From Lineus longissimus (Eukaryota > Nemertea > Pilidiophora > Heteronemertea > Lineidae): DNA of 64,000 bases. This document shows, one piece after another, positions 35,201 through 41,200 of the stretch. The notes beneath the pieces are model-generated. The model searched no databases and had not been told where the DNA came from. It saw only the letters and a program-made list of their open reading frames with translations. The stretch covers positions 23,840,646 through 23,904,645 of the forward strand of contig NC_088311.1 in NCBI RefSeq assembly GCF_910592395.1, written 5' to 3'. The position numbers were made by a program, and so were the translations under genes. The number at the start of each line of letters is the position of its first letter. The stretch's first letter is position 1.

Positions 35201-38200
35201 CCAGCGCGGTTACCAACTGGGGTGGTAACAAACTAAAGTGAATATTTCTTAACTTTGCCGCTAATCGGCACCAACAATCAAGATATGGGTTGCATAATCT
35301 TTTCTATCTTTCCCTTTTCAAACGTGATATAAACCATTTTATAAATCATAATCAGACTATGAGTTGACACCAGTCCTTGACTGCCACACCACGCCACCCC
35401 TCTACCCTTTGATGAAATATCTCTTACATCTCCCCCTTCCAGTTGGGCAATCATCCCGATGATGTATCCATTCTGCTACGTGTTCTCCGTGCCCAGTTCA
35501 GCATTCGTGGCGTTGTCGAGCATCAATATCTTCATTGGCATGACGTCAACGATCGCCACTTTCATTATTGAGCTACTCGAATATGATGATGCGGTAAGTA
35601 GAAAAACTTTGTCTGCGTCTCTGCTTATGAGCTTTTTTATATTGCCACAACAGTTGGGGGACCATTTACGGTTATTGAAGTGACACCTCCAGCTGCTGCC
35701 TGGAAGCGACTTGCCCCATGTGTCCGCCTCGAGTATCGAAACCGTGTTATTCATATTTGACATTTTGATGAGTGACATGTTACACTACGCCATGATAAGT
35801 TAACTGGGTGTTTCCATCCAGCATGGAGTTACTCACTCGCAGTAAGTTTCACCCCTATAGATGGTATCGACTTGTATAATCAGGCTCGTAATTTTACCTT
35901 GTACCCAGATAATACTATCAACCTGAAAAATCTTTTTATTTCAGGAGTTGGCTGACATCAACAATGTCTTGAAGCAGGTGTTCCTCATATTGCCCCAGTA
36001 CTGTCTCGGTAGAGGACTCATTGACCTCTCCAAGAATCAGTTATTTGCTGACACGCTCGCAAGCTTTGGTAAGTTCAGGATAATAATAATGACTTCTTCT
36101 GTGGTCGGAATATTTGAGATGCCCTCCAGACAGTCAGTCTGTGTTCGGTAACAAGATAGCCTGTCCTAGAGGGTTCCACCACAGAGCACCAGAGCTTTGT
36201 GGCAGGGGGTGGAATCCTTCGCCAGTCAGTATTCCTCTCTGTTCTTCATAAAGGAGCAGGTCTGAAGCACATTAGCTGGAGCCTGGTCTCAGAATCAGTA
36301 TTTGCCGACACACTCCCTAGCTTTAGTGAGTTCAGGGTAATAATGATTGGTGTAAACTGTTAAATTTTTGCAGGCATTTTGTTTTTGTGGATTATGCAGG
36401 TTTACAGAACCGTTCCTTCTCTTGTTGTTGCAGGTGAGAACACATTCAAGGATCCGTTCTCTTGGGACATCTGTGGTAGGAATCTGCTTGCCATGTTCTG
36501 TGAGGGCATCTTCTTCTTTGCATTGGCTCTGCTCATTGAGTACAACTTCTTCTGTAAACCAAGGTAAGAACGTGGGTGATCTTGTAGTTGTGTTGTGGCC
36601 ATGAAGAGGCATACTGACGATTGTCATGGCATTCAGTTTAAGAAACTACACCAACCAAGATTTGTCAAGTTCACTCATACCTGGTTCTGTTACACTGTCA
36701 GTGTTTTCTTTAACCAGTGCATTGATGAATAACATTGAGATCAGACAGGCAGCTTGTGTCCTTTAAAATCTAATACTGTCATTGAGGCTTGAGAGTCTGA
36801 AAAAGAGTTTTTTGATACCTTCAGAAAAATTCAAGCTCGGCAGCAACCAACTGCTGATCAAGATGATGATGTGCTGCATGAGAAGGAGAGGGTTCTGTCG
36901 GGAGCCGCAAAGGGGGACACTCTCTTGCTTGAGAATCTCACCAAGGTAAGAGGGCATCGGAGAACGTATACCAATACAAATTACCTGAGCAGTGTCCTTA
37001 TCACACTGGTCAGGATTAGTTGAAATGTCAAATTTGGGACCAACATCAGTGTCCCTTATAGTATAGAGAGGGTGGCCTGCTAACAGGCTAAAAGGAAGTG
37101 TCCGCTATGGGAAGTTTCACTTAAAATAGTCATGGTTCTTGCTTCAGGTTTACAAGACGCAGAACGGTTACTACACAGCCGTTGATCATCTCACCATTGG
37201 TGTGCCAAAAGGCCAGTGTTTTGGACTCCTAGGTGTCAATGGTGCCGGCAAGACAACCACCTTCAAGATGCTGACTGGAGATGTACCTGTAACCGAGGGA
37301 AGTGCTTCAGTGGCTGGATACAGGTATGTGTTTTCTTATTCAATATTTTTCGTCGAAACCATTAGCACAGTATCTGGGATATTTTTGCAAAGTCGAGGCC
37401 TTTTAGGGATGGTTGGTGACTTGTCATTGAGCAGTCATTCGGGAGTAAGTGCAGAGAAACTTAATGAAAGATTTCATTCAAATTACCAACAAATGGTTCG
37501 ATATTTCAGTATCCTGCAAGACCTGACCGCAGTTCACAAGAACCTCGGCTATTGCCCACAGTTTGACGCCTTGGACAACCTTCTCACCGGGAGAGAACAC
37601 TTGCAGTTCTACGCAAGACTACGGGGCGTCCCGGAAGATGAGATCGAGAAGGTTACTGAATGGGGCATAAAGAAGTTGGGCCTGGTGCCATATGCTGATA
37701 AGGTGGCTGGCGACTACTCTGGAGGCAACAAGAGGAAGCTGTCAACAGCCATTGCTCTCATTGGAAACCCACCGATTATTTTCCTTGTAAGTTGACTGTC
37801 AATTGTAAAGTTTGCACCGTTTTCTGAAATCTCGAGCACATTGGTTGAGTTGATGCAACAGTGTTGCTCTTGGGATCAAATCTCTGGGGATCAAATCTTC
37901 CAGCCTTCTGCCTCCCTTTATTTTGTATCACCTCAAACTTTTTAAGCACTAATAGGGAGTCTCCCATGGGTATAGAAGTGTTATAGGTCTTTAGGTCAAG
38001 ATGCTGATCTGTTGCCGGTTGTCAAGAGCAATATTTAGGAGAAGTGTCACACTGTTCTCATTACTTTCCTGTTGTTCTAGGATGAGCCCACCACTGGTAT
38101 GGACCCGAAGGCAAGGCGATTCTTATGGAACTGTATCACAAGTATCATCAAGGATGGACGATCTGTCATTCTTACCTCTCACAGGTAGGCCGAAATCTGA

Positions 38201-41200
38201 AAATGAATCTTGCCGTTTCGTCATGTTTAATTCTGTTTATATCATGATGTTTTATTCTCAATGTTTCAGCATGGAGGAGTGTGAAGCCCTGTGTAACAGA
38301 ATCACCATCATGGTGAACGGACAACTCAAATGTATCGGAAATACACAGCATCTCAAGAACAAGTAGGTTCACATAAACACTTTGGATATTACAAGATTAC
38401 TGATTGAATACTACATGTAGTTACTGACAATCAAACACATACAAGCAGTTGGAAGCCACTCTCCATTGGGTGCTCTGCAAATGAGGTAGTTGATGATGTA
38501 CTCACCTACTCTCATTGGCATGGAGGCCAATGTCAGCAGGGGTGAAATAACACCATCAATAATTAGAGTTCCGGACACGTGCAGGAGGATGATAGTCCAC
38601 TAGCATCAACGTTGCATTTGTGTTCCATTTCATTCCAGATACGGTGATGGCTACACGATCCTCATCCGCCTGCGAGGTCACAACCCGGACATGAACCATC
38701 TCACCAACTACATCAAGGGCACGTTCCCTACAGCAGTCCAGAAGGAGAAGCACCATAATATGGTGCAGTATCAGTTGCCGTCTGGTGATATCTCACTGGG
38801 TAAAGTGTTTGAGAAGATTGAGAATATGAGAGGCGAACTGAAAATCGAGGATTATTCTGTGAGCCAGACAACATTAGACCAGGTCAGCACAGCTCAAGTT
38901 TGTGTCATTCTATGAAAAGGGGTTGATTTTCTAAGAGTCTGGTAAAAAGAAAGATCACGTTAGACACAGTTAAACCCTCTCTATTAAGGAACCCATTGGG
39001 ACTGATAATTGCTATCCTTAGTAGGGAGGTTTCCTTATTACAGAGGTCAAATTCAATGGAAATGCCAGACTCCTGATCAGAATCAGTGCCCGGAAGTGTC
39101 TGCTAAGTGAGGTAACACCTTCATCCTTCTTGCTCTACAGTCACTCTGGTAAGCAACCCACTATGGTTCAGAACCAAGTGGTTGATTTAGTCTTGGACCT
39201 CTTTGTTGGGCAATTACTTGCACTGGCAAGGCCCAAGGTATCTGGAATTTACATCTCATTGAAAAGAAGTGTCAGTTGAAGTAAAGTGGCTTGCCAAAGA
39301 TTCAATGTGATGAGATCAGCCACCTTTCTTTTCAGGTGTTCATCAACTTTGCCCGTCTCCAGACCGATATCTTGGATGATGCAGATCTGGCTGAGTTGGC
39401 TGAGTTGGCAGTTTCAATTGCTTATGGGCGACCCAATGGTAAGCGCAGTCTAGAGTTATGTGAGTTCATCTTATTATACATTGGACTGCTTCAATCCGTT
39501 TCTACTCAGGTTTGCGTGAGTCATTTATCATACAGTGCTGTATATAAATGTGTGCATGATCCTGGCAAACAGAGGTTGGTATTTGCCACTTCAATCAAGC
39601 AGGAACGAGGTGTCTGCTCAGGTATTGACCAATCAGAAGACCCCTAGCATGCTGGTTTTGCTCAGAAATCATGAGCCATGGGGCTTACAGGGCTTCTGAT
39701 AGGTCCATACCTGAGTGGAAGTTCTTGCTTGAAGATAGTGGCAACTAGACACACCACTGCTAGTTACTTGCTTTTGGCATAGTACACATGGAGTAAAATT
39801 AGATGTCAAGCTTTTTCTTTCACTTTTACTAATTCCCCTTAAAAATTATCCAATAATTCTTTTGCCCTTTATTTCAATTTGACCCTCTTTATACTTGCAT
39901 GGTATTATGAATGATGAATGACTGCTTTGAACAAATTTGTGTTTGTCAAAGTTTTTCCAGGAACATTTGACATATTTTTTCTTTTCTTTTAAGACTTGGG
40001 GGTGATCGAAATCTAAAACGGAATAGAGAAAACCCTGATCTTGTTTGAATTTTTATTCAGCTGTGATTTCAAGGGTGAATACCTACCAAGGCAGCGGTCC
40101 ATACCCACTCGGGTTCACTAGTACATGGAGTAGAAACATACAGTAACAATTTAAACTAAAAGTGGTATTTTGGTTTATGTCATTTAGCAAAACAGAAATT
40201 GAAAAACGGGATGCGGAGAACCAGCAGTCGTGTTGGGGTTTCTCCGAGCCCCCCACCCACGCCACCTGGCGAGGAGAAGGTTTTCATTGAGGACCCGTTC
40301 TCCTCAAGTTGTAAGTCAACAGAGAATTGTTTCTTTCCCGTAACCTATAAAATACCTCTCTTAGCACTGAGGCTGATTTTTGTGGACTAATTTAACAGTG
40401 ATTGCACTTATTTCTACATGTATTAACAAATAATTTGCTTTGATTTTAATCTGAGCTTGCGGACCTAGCTTGGGCTAACCCTGCACATAAAGAATCTTAA
40501 TTAGCATTGAGTTATGTCACTGAGGCCTTTGTGAGTTCCACAGTGTTCATGTCATTCAAGTAGTAGGCTGTACAGTCAATCACATTTGCTCAGAAGGGTT
40601 CACCGGTGCTGCAAATACATGAACTGCAACTTGGTGTGTTAAACAATTCAGCCTCTGTTTCACACCAAATTTAGCAAATGGAAAACTTTGTAGTCCCTGT
40701 GTAATGTGGTACATGAACATGACATATATTTATTGGTGATGGCCAGTAATGCTTTGATGAATGAAAAGTATCATGTCAAAGCCAATTTCAAGAAATATAG
40801 TTAGCATTTTAATATCACATTGACAAAGATAAAAATCAGCCTCCATTGGTCTAGTTTTTTTTACACCATTGCACCTCGACCCTTCTAGTTTTCTCTCAGT
40901 TTCATGCAAGGATTACATTTACTCTCCTTCCAAGACTACCAGCAAATGATCACAAAGTTTCCCAGTTAGTCGTGTGTACAGCACTCACTTGTGACATGGA
41001 ATACCAAAACAAGAACCCCCAATTTCAGTGTGCTCAATTTCCATTGAAATAGGGTCTTTGTTTTGCTCTTGTGTGTATAGTGACTGTCGTTCTTGACTGC
41101 ATTTTCACTACAGTGTTGTAGGCCCCTACTAGTGCAGACAGTGTTCGCCATCTTCACAGTGTGGTGGAAACCAATGCCGTAATACTACATGTAATCTTGG

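Larger units (their letters stand above)
27088..35281 (-). mobile_element. complete BEL/Pao LTR retrotransposon
   Basis: The element spans 27093-35276 (8184 bp) and is flanked by the direct repeat ATCAA at 27088-27092 and 35277-35281, a 5-bp target-site duplication normal for BEL/Pao. It has two 642-bp TG...CA LTRs, a tRNA-like primer site, a polypurine tract and one open gag-pol frame. It lies antisense in ABCA intron 34. The LTRs look identical by eye, which implies recent insertion and a copy that may still be active or polymorphic. No env-like frame was seen. Confidence 0.95.
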
